Assembly: GCA_016867255.1 (NCBI GenBank)
Contig: VGKB01000014.1
Span: forward strand, 1 to 17,020
Reading direction: 5' to 3'
Source of the DNA: Candidatus Moraniibacteriota bacterium
GTDB taxonomy: Bacteria; Patescibacteriota; Minisyncoccia; CAIUEV01
Length of the DNA stretch: 17,020 nucleotides
The notes beneath the pieces were generated by a model, which was given only the letters and a program-made list of their open reading frames with translations, did no database searches and had not been told where the DNA came from. Position numbers and translations under genes: made by a program. Below, one piece after another: positions 1 to 7,022 of the stretch (its first letter is position 1; each line of letters begins with the position of its first letter).

Positions 1-2
1 CA

Positions 3-251
3 GCGACTCCCATGGTCAAAAAATATGCCGCCCGCGCCGGCATCAGCAAAAATATCCACCCGCACACCCTGCGCCACTCTTTTGCTACCGATCTTCTGCA
101 AAGCGGGGCTGACATTCGTTCCGTCCAGACGCTTCTCGGGCACTCCTCCATTAGCACCACTCAAGTCTACACCCACATTACCGATAAACATTTAAAAGAA
201 ATACATAGGGAATTCCATCGGAAAAGCTCCAAAGAACAAAGTACAAAGTAA
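3..251 (+). CDS. Tyrosine recombinase, C-terminal fragment (XerC/XerD-like), cut by the window edge
   Basis: Seen: the frame is open from the left edge (codon phase begins at base 3) to the TAA at 249-251. It encodes the last part of a phage-integrase-family catalytic domain: the HTLRH box with the conserved His and Arg, LLGHSSISTT with the second catalytic His, and VYTH with the nucleophilic Tyr, followed by a short basic tail (KEIHREFHRK). Known for the family: these enzymes cut and rejoin DNA through a 3'-phosphotyrosine, either resolving chromosome dimers (XerC/D/A) or integrating mobile elements. The spacing and sequence look like the compact Xer type, but the N-terminal DNA-binding domain is outside the window, so Xer versus integrase cannot be decided. 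The internal ATG at 12 is not the true start. The stop overlaps the left arm of an inverted repeat. Confidence 0.9.
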   Translation, partial: ATPMVKKYAARAGISKNIHPHTLRHSFATDLLQSGADIRSVQTLLGHSSISTTQVYTHITDKHLKEIHREFHRKSSKEQSTK

Positions 252-306
252 AAAATCAATTTTTTGAGATTTACATTTTGCATTTTATTTTTACTTTATA
301 CTTTGT
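236..306. repeat. AT-rich inverted repeat downstream of the recombinase
   Basis: Arms 236-254 and 288-306 are 19 bases each with one mismatch (ACAAAGTACAAAG against CTTTATACTTTGT). They enclose a T-rich loop of about 33 bases. The left arm includes the recombinase stop codon. It could act as a weak terminator, but there is no GC-rich stem. It resembles the other A/T-only repeats between genes in this window (15431-15496, 15995-16080). Confidence 0.55.
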
Positions 307-401
307 CACTTTACATTTTCCCATGAGTCCCTCTTGCTAACTTTTTTTATTTCTACTACCTTTCAAAAGTATTGTTTTGAAATCAAAATTAACTTAACTC
401 T

Positions 402-1721
402 ATGGCTTATTATTCCCTTGAGAATAATGAAAACAAAGACAAAGAAGACTTATTTGGCGACGACGGCAAGGCAGGCAAAAAAAGAAAGTTAAAAAAGATT
501 TTAGCAGCCACCGCTTTGGTAATTATTGCTCTAGGCGGTCTTTTTTACTATAAAACCGCGAGTATTTTTAATAAAATATCCACCCGGGGCGATGGTTTGT
601 TCTCCGGTCTTTTCAAGAGTGAAGATGACCTAAAGGGCGTATCCGAAGGGAGAACCAACCTGTTGCTTTTGGGAATGCGCGGCAGCAATATGCCGGGCGG
701 AAGCATGCTGGCCGATACAATTATGATCGTAAGCATTAAGCCCAACGAAAATAAGGTGGCTATGGTTTCAATTCCCCGCGATCTTTACGTGGAAATACCG
801 GGTCACGGAACGCGCAAAATCAATGCCGCCAACAGTTTGGGGGAAGGAGCGGGACGGGGGAAAGGAATGGAATTAATGCAGCAGGTAGTCCAAAATATTA
901 CCGGTCTTCCCATCCACTATGTCGCGACGGCTAATTTTCAGGCTATGCGAGAAATCGTGAACACCCTGGGAGGAGTTGTCGTGCATCTTGACAAACCCTT
1001 CAGCGAAGGATCCCAATTTGTGGAAGGCAACGAGTGTGGAGGGGTGTTTAGTCTTCCGGCCGGTGACGTTAAACTTAACGGCGACCAGGCGCTTTGCTAC
1101 TCCCGTGCCCGTTACGGATCAAGTGATTTTGACCGAGCCCGCCGCCAGCAGGATGTTTTAATTGCCATAAAAGATAAAGCTTTCTCTCTTGGAACCCTTA
1201 CGGATTTTAATAAAGTAAATGATATAGCGAACACGGTAGGGGATAATGTCCGCACCACTATGGCCGCGTGGGAAATGCAAAAATTTTTTGGGCTCTATCA
1301 GAAACTGGATAATCCGGGAGTAATCCATAAAGTAATAGACAACAATCCGGAAAGCGGCTTGCTTTATTCCACTACGGTGGACACCCCCGACGGGGCTTCC
1401 TACGCCCTGCTTCCCAAAGGGGGTAATTTTGATAAAATCAAGGAGCTTTGCCAGAACATTTTTAATGAGCAGGCGGTACAAAGCATCGCTCCTCCCCAAA
1501 ACGGCTACGCTCACGTGGAGGAACCCAAAACCCCCGAGGACGTCAAAAAATTGCAAAAAAACAGCAACGCGAACGGCAATAAAAATTCAAATGCAAATGC
1601 CAACGCTAACAAGAATAGCAACGGCAATTCCAACAAAAACAGCAACAGCAACAGTAACTCAAACAAGAACAAAAACTCAAACAAGAATTCAAACAAAAAC
1701 GACAACAAGAAAAAAGATTAG
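402..1721 (+). CDS. LytR-CpsA-Psr (LCP) family cell-envelope protein with Asn/Lys/Ser-rich tail
   Basis: Seen: 439 aa. A charged cytoplasmic N-terminus is followed by one membrane segment (about residues 32-50) and then the LCP domain (about 85-260). LCP hallmarks are LLLLGMRG, the ADT motif (Asp105), VSIPRDLYV (Arg126, Asp127), and SRARYGSSDFDRARRQQ with Arg236 and the Asp/Arg cluster near 242-248. Known: LCP proteins are membrane-anchored phosphotransferases that move polyisoprenyl-linked glycans such as teichoic acids or capsule onto the cell wall; the Arg/Asp residues bind the pyrophosphate lipid. Residues 260-370 form a weaker C-terminal domain. The last 53 or so residues are almost only Asn, Lys and Ser with some Ala and Gly, probably a flexible extracytoplasmic wall-spanning or sugar-contacting tail (inference). 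The ATG at 402 has no Shine-Dalgarno; a TTAACT hexamer lies seven bases upstream. The gene ends at a strong terminator. Next to a glycosyltransferase on the other strand, it suggests an envelope-glycan locus. Confidence 0.9.
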   Translation: MAYYSLENNENKDKEDLFGDDGKAGKKRKLKKILAATALVIIALGGLFYYKTASIFNKISTRGDGLFSGLFKSEDDLKGVSEGRTNLLLLGMRGSNMPGGSMLADTIMIVSIKPNENKVAMVSIPRDLYVEIPGHGTRKINAANSLGEGAGRGKGMELMQQVVQNITGLPIHYVATANFQAMREIVNTLGGVVVHLDKPFSEGSQFVEGNECGGVFSLPAGDVKLNGDQALCYSRARYGSSDFDRARRQQDVLIAIKDKAFSLGTLTDFNKVNDIANTVGDNVRTTMAAWEMQKFFGLYQKLDNPGVIHKVIDNNPESGLLYSTTVDTPDGASYALLPKGGNFDKIKELCQNIFNEQAVQSIAPPQNGYAHVEEPKTPEDVKKLQKNSNANGNKNSNANANANKNSNGNSNKNSNSNSNSNKNKNSNKNSNKNDNKKKD

Positions 1722-1750
1722 GAGATCTAATAGTTGGCAAAAATCAAAAA

Positions 1751-1787
1751 CCCCCTGCTGAGTTGGGCTCAGAGGGGGATGTTTTTT
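1751..1787. terminator. Bidirectional rho-independent terminator
   Basis: CCCCC at 1751-1755 pairs with GGGGG at 1774-1778 and CTGAG at 1758-1762 with CTCAG at 1768-1772; the loop is TTGGG. A T-rich run follows (1781-1787). The plus strand to the left is A-rich (1739-1750), so the minus-strand transcript also ends in U residues. It lies between two convergent genes, the LCP protein and the small membrane protein, and can serve both. Confidence 0.9.
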
Positions 1788-1798
1788 CTTGGAAGAAA

Positions 1799-1993
1799 TC
1801 ATGTTTTCAGAAGTTTCCTAAAATTGCGGATGGCTTCCGCGAAGAGAAGGACTCCTGTGATAAAGAATAGAAACAAGGCGATGCTTATCAGGGCAAGCGC
1901 CGGGTTGTGGATGAAAAAATCCTTCGCGCTTTCGGCGGAGCCGATAAGTTTAAAGAAAAATCCGAAGAGGATAAATACGGTTTCCTCAATCAT
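1799..1993 (-). CDS. Small membrane protein of unknown function (64 aa)
   Basis: Not recognised. The frame is open further upstream to 2107, but the ATG at 1993 is chosen because AAGGAG sits seven bases before it, one of only two clear Shine-Dalgarno sequences in the window. The product has a hydrophobic stretch at about residues 5-17 (TVFILFGFFFKLI), a short polar loop (GSAESAKDFFIHNP), and a stronger membrane segment (ALALISIALFLFFITGVLLF, about 30-49), then a basic end (RNFRKLLKT). This predicts one or two membrane spans with the C-terminus likely inside. It lies 123 bases downstream of the glycosyltransferase on the same strand and ends at the convergent terminator, so the two may be co-transcribed. 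Function unknown. Confidence 0.6.
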   Translation of the reverse strand: MIEETVFILFGFFFKLIGSAESAKDFFIHNPALALISIALFLFFITGVLLFAEAIRNFRKLLKT

Positions 1994-2116
1994 CTCTCTT
2001 CTCCTTTTTTTATGTTCTTGACTGCCGATAGCGGCTGACTTACCCTCCTTGTGGTTTAACGAAAAAAATAGCAGGGAAAAATGAGAAACGCAAGAGCCGG
2101 CAATCAAATTCCTTTT

Positions 2117-3661
2117 TTACCCTAATTTTCTGCGCGTTTTTTTCTCGCTTACCCAAAAACTGCCGAAATATTTTCCAAACATAAGCCGTGTCAGGGCGTC
2201 CATGGCGGGCGGGGCGCTCATTAGGAGCGCTACTATGGGAATAAAAAGCGATTGGGCCCCAAAGGCAAGATTTTTCCACCATTTGTAGCGTTTGGGCCGG
2301 CGCGGGATGATGAAATAAGACAAGATGGCGGAACAGATAATTCCCACTGACGCCAGGCGCATCAGGAACTGGGTAATAAGCGGCAGGTTATGCGCCAGAA
2401 CCATTTCGTTAAATTGCGAGCCGCCGACCATAAGGGGCAGCCAGCCCATAAGAAGAAGCAGGAAAGAAGTGGTTCCCCAGGAAATGCGGCCTTCCAGCAT
2501 AGTGAAAGTGATGCTCATTTTGGACCAAAGGGGTATTTTTGATTGCGGATTACGGAAGACTCGCAGCAGCCGGGGGAAGCTTTCAATGCCGTAAGCCCAG
2601 CGGCGGAGTTGTTTATATTGGTTGACTAAGGTTTTCCAAGTGGTGTCAGCTAAAGTCGCGTCCATAGATACTGGCAGAAACAAGGGAATAGTGCGGTAGT
2701 TCCCGTCGTAACGGCAGTAACACTGCCAAAAAATGGCTGAATCTTCGGAAATGATGTCGCTTTGCCATTTCCCCACATCCAAAAGGGCGGTCAAGCTCAT
2801 AGAATGAGACGAAAAGGTGACCAGCCGTTCGTGGCGCACGCTCTCAATCATGTGCCAGAAGGATGTGCCCAGCGATACAATTCGCACCACGAAATTAGTG
2901 TCCCAAATGTTATTGTTAAACATCGGCAGGGGCTGGTAACTTGAGCGGGTACGATCGGGATTTACGATGTAATGGTGGCTGACGCAGGCGAAGTATTGCG
3001 GGTGAGGGCGGGTATCACAGTCAAAATTGGAAACAATTACCTGAATGGGCGAGATGTTTTTTTCCTTCAGGAACTTTAGGGCGTTTTTGAGCGCCCAGTT
3101 GGCGTTGCCGCTCTTGGCTTTCATCTCACCGGGCAGATTGTTGGGATGGACGGCGGTGAGAAAAGCCGCGAACCGGCTGGCGTATTTTTTCTTGAGTTGC
3201 TCCTGGACTTGCCGAGCTTCCTCTCCTGCCCTTCTTTCGCAGGACATTGAAACAATAATTTTCTTGTTGGGATAATTGGAATCTAGGAAACTTTTCATCG
3301 TTGGCTCAATTATTTCAATTCCCTCATTGACGTAAGGAATAATTATAAGATGATAGACTGATTCAAAACGCAACCCGTGTTTCTCCCCTAATTTGCGGCA
3401 GCGGCGCAGCCAATTGATTTTCTGGTTGCGCCGGAGCTTGCGGTAGGCCAAGATAGTGAGAACGCTCAGAATTAAGACGCGGGTAAGCCAGAAAAGATCG
3501 TAAAAGATAATAAAAATAGCTGCTGCGATAGGAGCGAAGAAAGATAAGATTATTCCCAATAGCAACACTCCCCAGCAAAGCGCGCCGGGTAGGATCTCGC
3601 CAATTCGCTGCAAGTGGTGTTCTCGTGGGTCCGAAGTAGCTTGAGAAGGAAACGTTACCAT
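2117..3661 (-). CDS. Membrane glycosyltransferase, family 2 (cellulose-synthase-like fold)
   Basis: Seen: 514 aa. Two N-terminal membrane segments (about residues 28-50 and 51-73) precede a cytosolic GT-A catalytic domain (about 100-370), then about four C-terminal membrane segments (396-412, 428-450, 465-482 and nearby). Catalytic signatures are VSNFDCDTRPHP with the metal-binding DxD (Asp214, Asp216), the SED acidic pair (Glu306, Asp307) as general base, and QLRRW at 351-355, the Q/RxxRW acceptor/product motif of processive GT2 enzymes. Known: such enzymes use nucleotide sugars to build polysaccharide at the inner face of the membrane, often moving it through their own membrane channel. The substrate cannot be told from sequence. 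The ATG at 3661 has no Shine-Dalgarno. It is divergent from the HepT/MNT pair and probably shares a transcript with the small membrane protein downstream. Confidence 0.87.
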   Translation of the reverse strand: MVTFPSQATSDPREHHLQRIGEILPGALCWGVLLLGIILSFFAPIAAAIFIIFYDLFWLTRVLILSVLTILAYRKLRRNQKINWLRRCRKLGEKHGLRFESVYHLIIIPYVNEGIEIIEPTMKSFLDSNYPNKKIIVSMSCERRAGEEARQVQEQLKKKYASRFAAFLTAVHPNNLPGEMKAKSGNANWALKNALKFLKEKNISPIQVIVSNFDCDTRPHPQYFACVSHHYIVNPDRTRSSYQPLPMFNNNIWDTNFVVRIVSLGTSFWHMIESVRHERLVTFSSHSMSLTALLDVGKWQSDIISEDSAIFWQCYCRYDGNYRTIPLFLPVSMDATLADTTWKTLVNQYKQLRRWAYGIESFPRLLRVFRNPQSKIPLWSKMSITFTMLEGRISWGTTSFLLLLMGWLPLMVGGSQFNEMVLAHNLPLITQFLMRLASVGIICSAILSYFIIPRRPKRYKWWKNLAFGAQSLFIPIVALLMSAPPAMDALTRLMFGKYFGSFWVSEKKTRRKLG

Positions 3662-3759
3662 AGTTCCATTTTTAACACGGAAAATGGGGAAAGCAAAAAA
3701 ACTGTTGCTAAATTGTTATATTGTTGTATTGTTTATTTAGGTAGATAAAATTAATTTCT

Positions 3760-4257
3760 ATGAAGATAATCAAATTAGATAAAGAAGAAAGGAAAATTCT
3801 TAGAGATTACGAAACAGGCAATTTTAAAAGGGTACGCAATTTTGCTGAAGAGAAAGCCAGAGTTGAAAAAGTTGCTAATGACAATCTCGTTAAGAAAATC
3901 GCTCGCGAGTTTTCTCTCGAGTTGCTTTTGCTATTCGGTTCGCGGGCGGATGGTACCGCTTACAAAACAAGCGATTTTGACGTGGCTTATCTAAGCCGAA
4001 AAAAGCTCTCCTTAAATGAAGAATCAGAATTATCCCTGAGATTATCGAAGTATTTTAGAAGCGAAAACATAGATCTGGTTGACTTAAATATAGCCTCTCC
4101 TCTTTTATTTTACGCTATTTTCCATAATTGCCAGGTTTTATACGAATCTGAACTTCTTATTTTTGATAGATTGCGAGCGTATTCTTTTAAAAAATATGTC
4201 GAAACCCAGCCTTTGTATAAAGAAAAATTCGCACGGCTAAGAGCGGCGTTAAAATAA
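3760..4257 (+). CDS. mntA: MNT-type minimal nucleotidyltransferase with N-terminal extension (MntA-like antitoxin)
   Basis: Seen: 165 aa. The catalytic core starts near residue 50: LLLFGSRADG (Gly60, Ser61, Gly65), SDFD with Asp72 and Asp74 as two metal ligands, and an acidic IDLVDL segment (Asp105/Asp108) supplying the third. This is the DNA polymerase beta-like MNT fold. Known for the HepT/MntA (type VII) family: MNT transfers AMP to a tyrosine of the HEPN toxin and so silences it. It is four bases upstream of a HEPN partner gene, so one transcript is very likely. Odd: residues 1-45 are not part of the minimal fold and look like the leader of CopG/BrnA-type antitoxins (LDKEERKILRDYE, then a charged helix with KARVEKVA). 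The ATG at 3760 has no Shine-Dalgarno but a TAAAAT hexamer lies eight bases upstream. Confidence 0.87.
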   Translation: MKIIKLDKEERKILRDYETGNFKRVRNFAEEKARVEKVANDNLVKKIAREFSLELLLLFGSRADGTAYKTSDFDVAYLSRKKLSLNEESELSLRLSKYFRSENIDLVDLNIASPLLFYAIFHNCQVLYESELLIFDRLRAYSFKKYVETQPLYKEKFARLRAALK

Positions 4258-4261
4258 ACCG

Positions 4262-4690
4262 ATGACATTCCAAGAAGCTTTTGTGCTGGAAAAATTAAGC
4301 GAAATTAGCGGATATCTGGAAGAGATTAAGAATCTCTTTGAGTGCAATGATAAAGAAATTCTAAAAGATTCAGTAAAATTGCACAGCGCTGAACGGCTAT
4401 TGCAGCTTACGGTGGATACCATCCTGGATGTCAATCAGCATTTTATTCGGGAAATGAAGTTAAAAATTTCTGATGACTTTCAAGGAACCTTTTATATTTT
4501 GGGAGAGAATAAGATTTTGCCTAAAGACTTCGCCCGCAAAATTGCTCCGGTGGTGGGCTTGCGCAACCGCATTGTCCACCGCTACGAAACATTGGATAAG
4601 AAGATATTTATCTCTACCTTCAGGAAAGATTATTCGGACTTCAAAAAATATCTGCGACTCATTAGCACATATCTCGATAAAATCGAGTAA
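4262..4690 (+). CDS. hepT: HepT-like HEPN-domain toxin (DUF86)
   Basis: Seen: 142 aa, mostly helical. It contains the HEPN RNase motif Rx4HxY as RNRIVHRY (Arg101, His106, Tyr108), preceded by KIAPVVGL as in DUF86 proteins. Known: HepT-family proteins are dimeric RNases, shown to cut tRNA in studied examples; the cognate MNT enzyme AMPylates the tyrosine of this motif to block activity. Here Arg, His and Tyr are all intact, so the toxin is predicted active. It begins four bases after the MNT stop codon, the tight spacing of a toxin-antitoxin operon. There is no Shine-Dalgarno, so translation is probably coupled to mntA. The pair sits immediately beyond the 3' flank of the 23S gene, facing it. 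Confidence 0.87.
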   Translation: MTFQEAFVLEKLSEISGYLEEIKNLFECNDKEILKDSVKLHSAERLLQLTVDTILDVNQHFIREMKLKISDDFQGTFYILGENKILPKDFARKIAPVVGLRNRIVHRYETLDKKIFISTFRKDYSDFKKYLRLISTYLDKIE

Positions 4691-4715
4691 ATTCCTCTCT
4701 TAAACCGCCCTGCCG

Positions 4716-4875
4716 CGTAAGGATGACGGCGCTACTGATACATGGGTATGGCTTGAGGAATTTTTCGATGGCGGCGGCCGCCGTTTGTCGGGTGGCTGTT
4801 CCAGGGGCGGCGGCTTGGCGGGCGTCTTTTGCGATCGCGTCGGCGATCGCTGGTACGTCCGGTCGTTCCGTCCCC
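4716..4875. other. GC-rich patch with an ORF-like minus-strand reading frame, possible gene remnant
   Basis: This stretch is far richer in G and C than the flanking AT-rich DNA, with runs such as GGCGGCGGCCGCC and two GCGATCGC palindromes 15 bases apart. On the minus strand one frame stays open for 70 codons (4874 down to 4665, stop at 4662-4664). It reads like real protein (VPAIADAIAKDARQAAA, then AAAAIEKFLKPYP) with almost all codons ending in C or G, unlike the rest of the window. It has no start codon and overlaps the end of hepT. It could be a fragment of a gene from a GC-rich donor, or chance in GC-rich DNA. No family recognised. Confidence 0.3.
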
Positions 4876-4904
4876 TAGCAGTGCTCTAGTTTCTAAATAA
4901 ACCA

Positions 4905-4934
4905 AATACCACCAGCGAAATTGCTGGTGGTATT
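4905..4934. terminator. 23S transcript terminator hairpin (works in both directions)
   Basis: A perfect 12-bp stem (AATACCACCAGC at 4905-4916, GCTGGTGGTATT at 4923-4934) closes a six-base loop. On the minus strand it is followed by a U-rich tract (TTTGGTTTATTT) and lies about 100 bases past the mature 23S end. On the plus strand it is followed by GTTTTC, so it can also end the mntA-hepT transcript. Confidence 0.8.
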
Positions 4935-4980
4935 GTTTTCAACTAACCAAAATTGCTAGCCACCCCCCTTCGCTGAGAAG

Positions 4981-5008
4981 CTACGGAAGGGCAAGAGCCC
5001 TTTTGTAG
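4981..5008 (-). other. Hairpin in the 23S 3' flank
   Basis: CTAC (4981-4984) pairs with GTAG (5005-5008) and AAGGGC (4987-4992) with GCCCTT (4997-5002) around an AAGA loop. There is no U tract on the rRNA strand, so it is more likely a processing or stabilising hairpin than a terminator. Confidence 0.45.
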
Positions 5009-5344
5009 ATCTTAGCAAAGGGAGAATACGGTTATGAAGTAGTTAACGATCATTAGTACTGCTCGGCTTAATCCGTTACCGGACTTACACCTGCAGCCTA
5101 TCAATCCCCGCTTGCGCGAGGACGTTGCCTGGTGTTCTCCCAGGAGATCTAGGCCTAATCTTGAGGGCGGCTTCACGCTTAGATGCTTTCAGCGTTTATC
5201 CGTTCCCGACTTAGCTACCCGGCGGTGCCGCTGGCGCGACAACCGGTAGACCAGAGGTCAGTCCGTTCCGGTCCTCTCGTACTAGGAACAGCTCCTCTCA
5301 AGCCTTTGTACGCCCACGGTAGATAGGGACCAACCTGTCTCACG

Positions 5345-5622
5345 CAATATTTGCTCTGTATTACTACAGGATTGGACTATACCATCATCCTAAACCAGTG
5401 TGGTTTAGGAGGCCGACGTTTTATCCTAAAATTATTTTAGAATCCGCCCTTAATGGGCGAGTCTCTACGGGGTTATCAAACCAAAAATGGTTTTTAAACT
5501 TCCCTCGGGATTATCCTAACATACGACAGTTTACCTGTCAATTGGTCCAATGTTGTTAGGACTTCCCCGATATGAGTCAGCTTTTGCAAGTCGCCTTTCG
5601 GCGACAAGCCGCCGTTATGTTG
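5345..5622 (-). ncRNA. Group I intron, ORF-less, at 23S position 2593 (E. coli numbering)
   Basis: Comparison with E. coli places 278 extra bases exactly between U2593 (exon end ACCGT) and C2594 (exon CGTGAGACAG). The last intron base is G and the last 5' exon base is U, as group I splicing needs. Exon CCGU pairs with intron GCGG, giving a G·U pair at the cut. Core elements can be read in order: P (TCGGGGAAGTCC), Q (AATCCCGAGGGAAG), R (GTAGAGACTCG at 5458-5468) and S (GGTATAGTCC at 5374-5383). R and S share GACT/AGTC for helix P7, the guanosine site, and CGGGA/TCCCG forms P4. Site 2593 is a known intron position in algal organelle 23S genes. No endonuclease frame is present, so this copy cannot move by itself. 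Confidence 0.93.
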
Positions 5623-6012
5623 ACGGTTTGAACCCAGCTCGCGTAACACTTTAATTGGCGAACAGCCAAACCCTTGGCACCTTCTCCAGCGCCAGGATGT
5701 GATGAGCCGACATCGAGGTAGCGAACACCCCCGTCTATTTGGGCTATTGGGGGGTACCACTCTGTTATCCCCGGGGTAACTTTTATCTGCTGAGCTTTGG
5801 CGCGCCTATACGCAACCATCGGATCACTAAATCCCGCTTTCGCGACTGCGCGGCTTATGGGCCTTGCAGTAAAGCTGGCTTTTGCTTTTGCACTATCTCC
5901 GCCATTTCCATCGGCGGATAGCCAACCTTTGAACACCTCCGTTACATTTTGGGAGGTGAGCGCCCCACTCAAACTACCCACCAGACACTGTCCCCGGGCT
6001 GGCAGTAAACCC

Positions 6013-6047
6013 AATGCAGTTTAAAGTTTAAACTTTAAACTTGCATT
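6013..6047 (-). repeat. AT-rich hairpin extension of 23S helix 79 region
   Basis: AATGCA (6013-6018) and TGCATT (6042-6047) enclose a near-perfect palindrome of TTTAAAG/CTTTAAA. It lies between conserved 23S segments near E. coli 2200 and replaces a short loop there. It looks like a simple helix extension kept in the mature rRNA. Confidence 0.55.
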
Positions 6048-6337
6048 TGGATTTCTTGACAGCCCAAGGTTAGAATCGTACGCGATAAAGGGTGGTATTT
6101 CACTGTCGGCTCCTCCGCCACCGAAATGGCGGACTCAAAGCCTCCCACCTATACTGGGCATTAAAACACACGATTCAGTGCCAAGCTGTAGTAAAGCTCC
6201 ACGGGGTCTTTCCGTCTAGCCGTGGGTAAACAGCATCTTCACTGCTAGTGCAATTTCACCGGGTCCCTTCTTGAGACAGTCTCCAAGTCGTTGCCCCATT
6301 CGTGCAGGTCTGAATTTACCAGACAAGGAATTTCGCT

Positions 6338-6722
6338 CGAATTGTTAACTCTTTGTCGCCAAAGAGTCCGGACTATATCTTCTCGCCAGAGGCGAGTTCA
6401 GCGTTTAGTCTCTGGGGATTCTAAAAAGACAGAGGATTTCTTTCGATTCATTCTCTCAATCATCCTTCTCCATCAACATAACCGACTATCCAGTCTGCCA
6501 TTTTTAGTCTTTCCTGCTGGTTGTCTGCACTGAATGATTTTTTACTAGGCATGTTTCAAATTTATCTATGGAATAATTATACCATAGTATCATCAGATAC
6601 ACCAGACTTTCCAGCATATGGCTGAATATTTTTGGACATTCCAATTGGAATAGGCAGCTACTTTTATCTCCCACAACGGTCCTAGTCCTTAAGACGACTC
6701 CGCTATTAGCGGAATAATCTTA
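6338..6722 (-). ncRNA. Group I intron at 23S position 1931 with a degenerate homing endonuclease
   Basis: A 385-base insertion falls exactly after U1931 (exon CCTAAGGT) and before A1932 (exon AGCGAAATTCC). The intron ends in G and the 5' exon in U; exon AAGGU can pair with intron GUCUU, with a G·U at the splice site. The core is textbook: P (ATGCTGGAAAGTC), Q (ACAACCAGCAGGAAAGAC), R (CAGAGACTAAACG, 6402-6414), S (AAGATATAGTCC, 6370-6381). Site 1931 is a known intron position in bacterial and organellar 23S genes, usually with a LAGLIDADG endonuclease. Here only short coding ends remain between Q and R, so the ribozyme should still splice while homing is lost. The intron also contains a second copy of the upstream exon's complement (CTAGGACCGTTG) that could mispair with exon ACGGTCCTA. 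Confidence 0.95.
6398..6552 (-). pseudogene. LAGLIDADG homing endonuclease remnant, both ends kept and middle deleted
   Basis: From the ATG at 6552 the minus strand encodes 30 residues ending with ADWIVGYVDGEG, the first LAGLIDADG helix of intron-encoded endonucleases, then a TGA (6460-6462). Overlapping that stop by ATGA, another frame (6463 down to 6398) reads MIERMNRKKSSVFLESPETKR and stops. From memory of this family, MNRKK...LESSETxR resembles the usual C-terminus, so an internal deletion of most of the gene is inferred. The kept N-terminal part overlaps core element Q (its SADNQQERLK codons) and the kept C-terminal part overlaps R (the PETK codons), so selection on the ribozyme, not the protein, probably preserves them. 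No nuclease activity is expected. Confidence 0.85.
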
Positions 6723-7022
6723 ACCTTAGGACCGTTATAGTTACGGCCGACGTCCACTGGCGCTTCGGGGATTGGCTTGCACCTTTCCCGTTAACGTTCC
6801 AGCACTGGTCAGGGGTCAGTTCCTATACATCCCCTTGCGGGTTAGCAGAAAACTGTGTTTTTGTTAAACAGTCGCTTGGAGTCTTTCGCTGCGGCCGGCA
6901 CCCGAGAAGCTAGAAGATGGGAGGGAAGGAATAAATAATTGCGGTTCCGGACATTGCGCGCAACCGCTCCCCTCCACATTGAACATTATTTCCTCGATTC
7001 AGGCTCGAGGAATAGGGCCATT

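Larger units (their letters stand above)
4691..5031. other. Intergenic region between hepT and the 23S 3' end
   Basis: These 341 bases hold no confident gene. They contain a GC-rich patch (about 4716-4875), a strong terminator hairpin (4905-4934), and a second hairpin next to the mature 23S end (4981-5008). I looked for 5S rRNA on both strands and found no recognisable 5S sequence. Nor is there a tRNA. Confidence 0.7.

Noticed and set aside
1158..1556. 132-codon frame antisense to the LCP gene
   Set aside because: Fully within a clear LCP coding sequence on the other strand; no ribosome site or recognisable domain.
4828..4851. HIP1 octamers (GCGATCGC twice) as a sign of cyanobacterial DNA
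   Set aside because: Two copies in one GC-rich patch are not evidence of origin, and nothing else in the window is cyanobacterial.
4691..5031. 5S rRNA downstream of 23S
   Set aside because: None of the conserved 5S segments could be read on either strand.
5577..6014. 145-codon open frame on the rRNA strand inside the 23S gene
   Set aside because: It lies over conserved peptidyl-transferase-region exon sequence and the 2593 intron; the coding look is a by-product of 23S sequence. No Shine-Dalgarno, no protein features.
6990..7012. Rho-independent terminator after the helix 63 gene
   Set aside because: The perfect 8-bp hairpin has no U tract, and termination there would destroy 23S synthesis.
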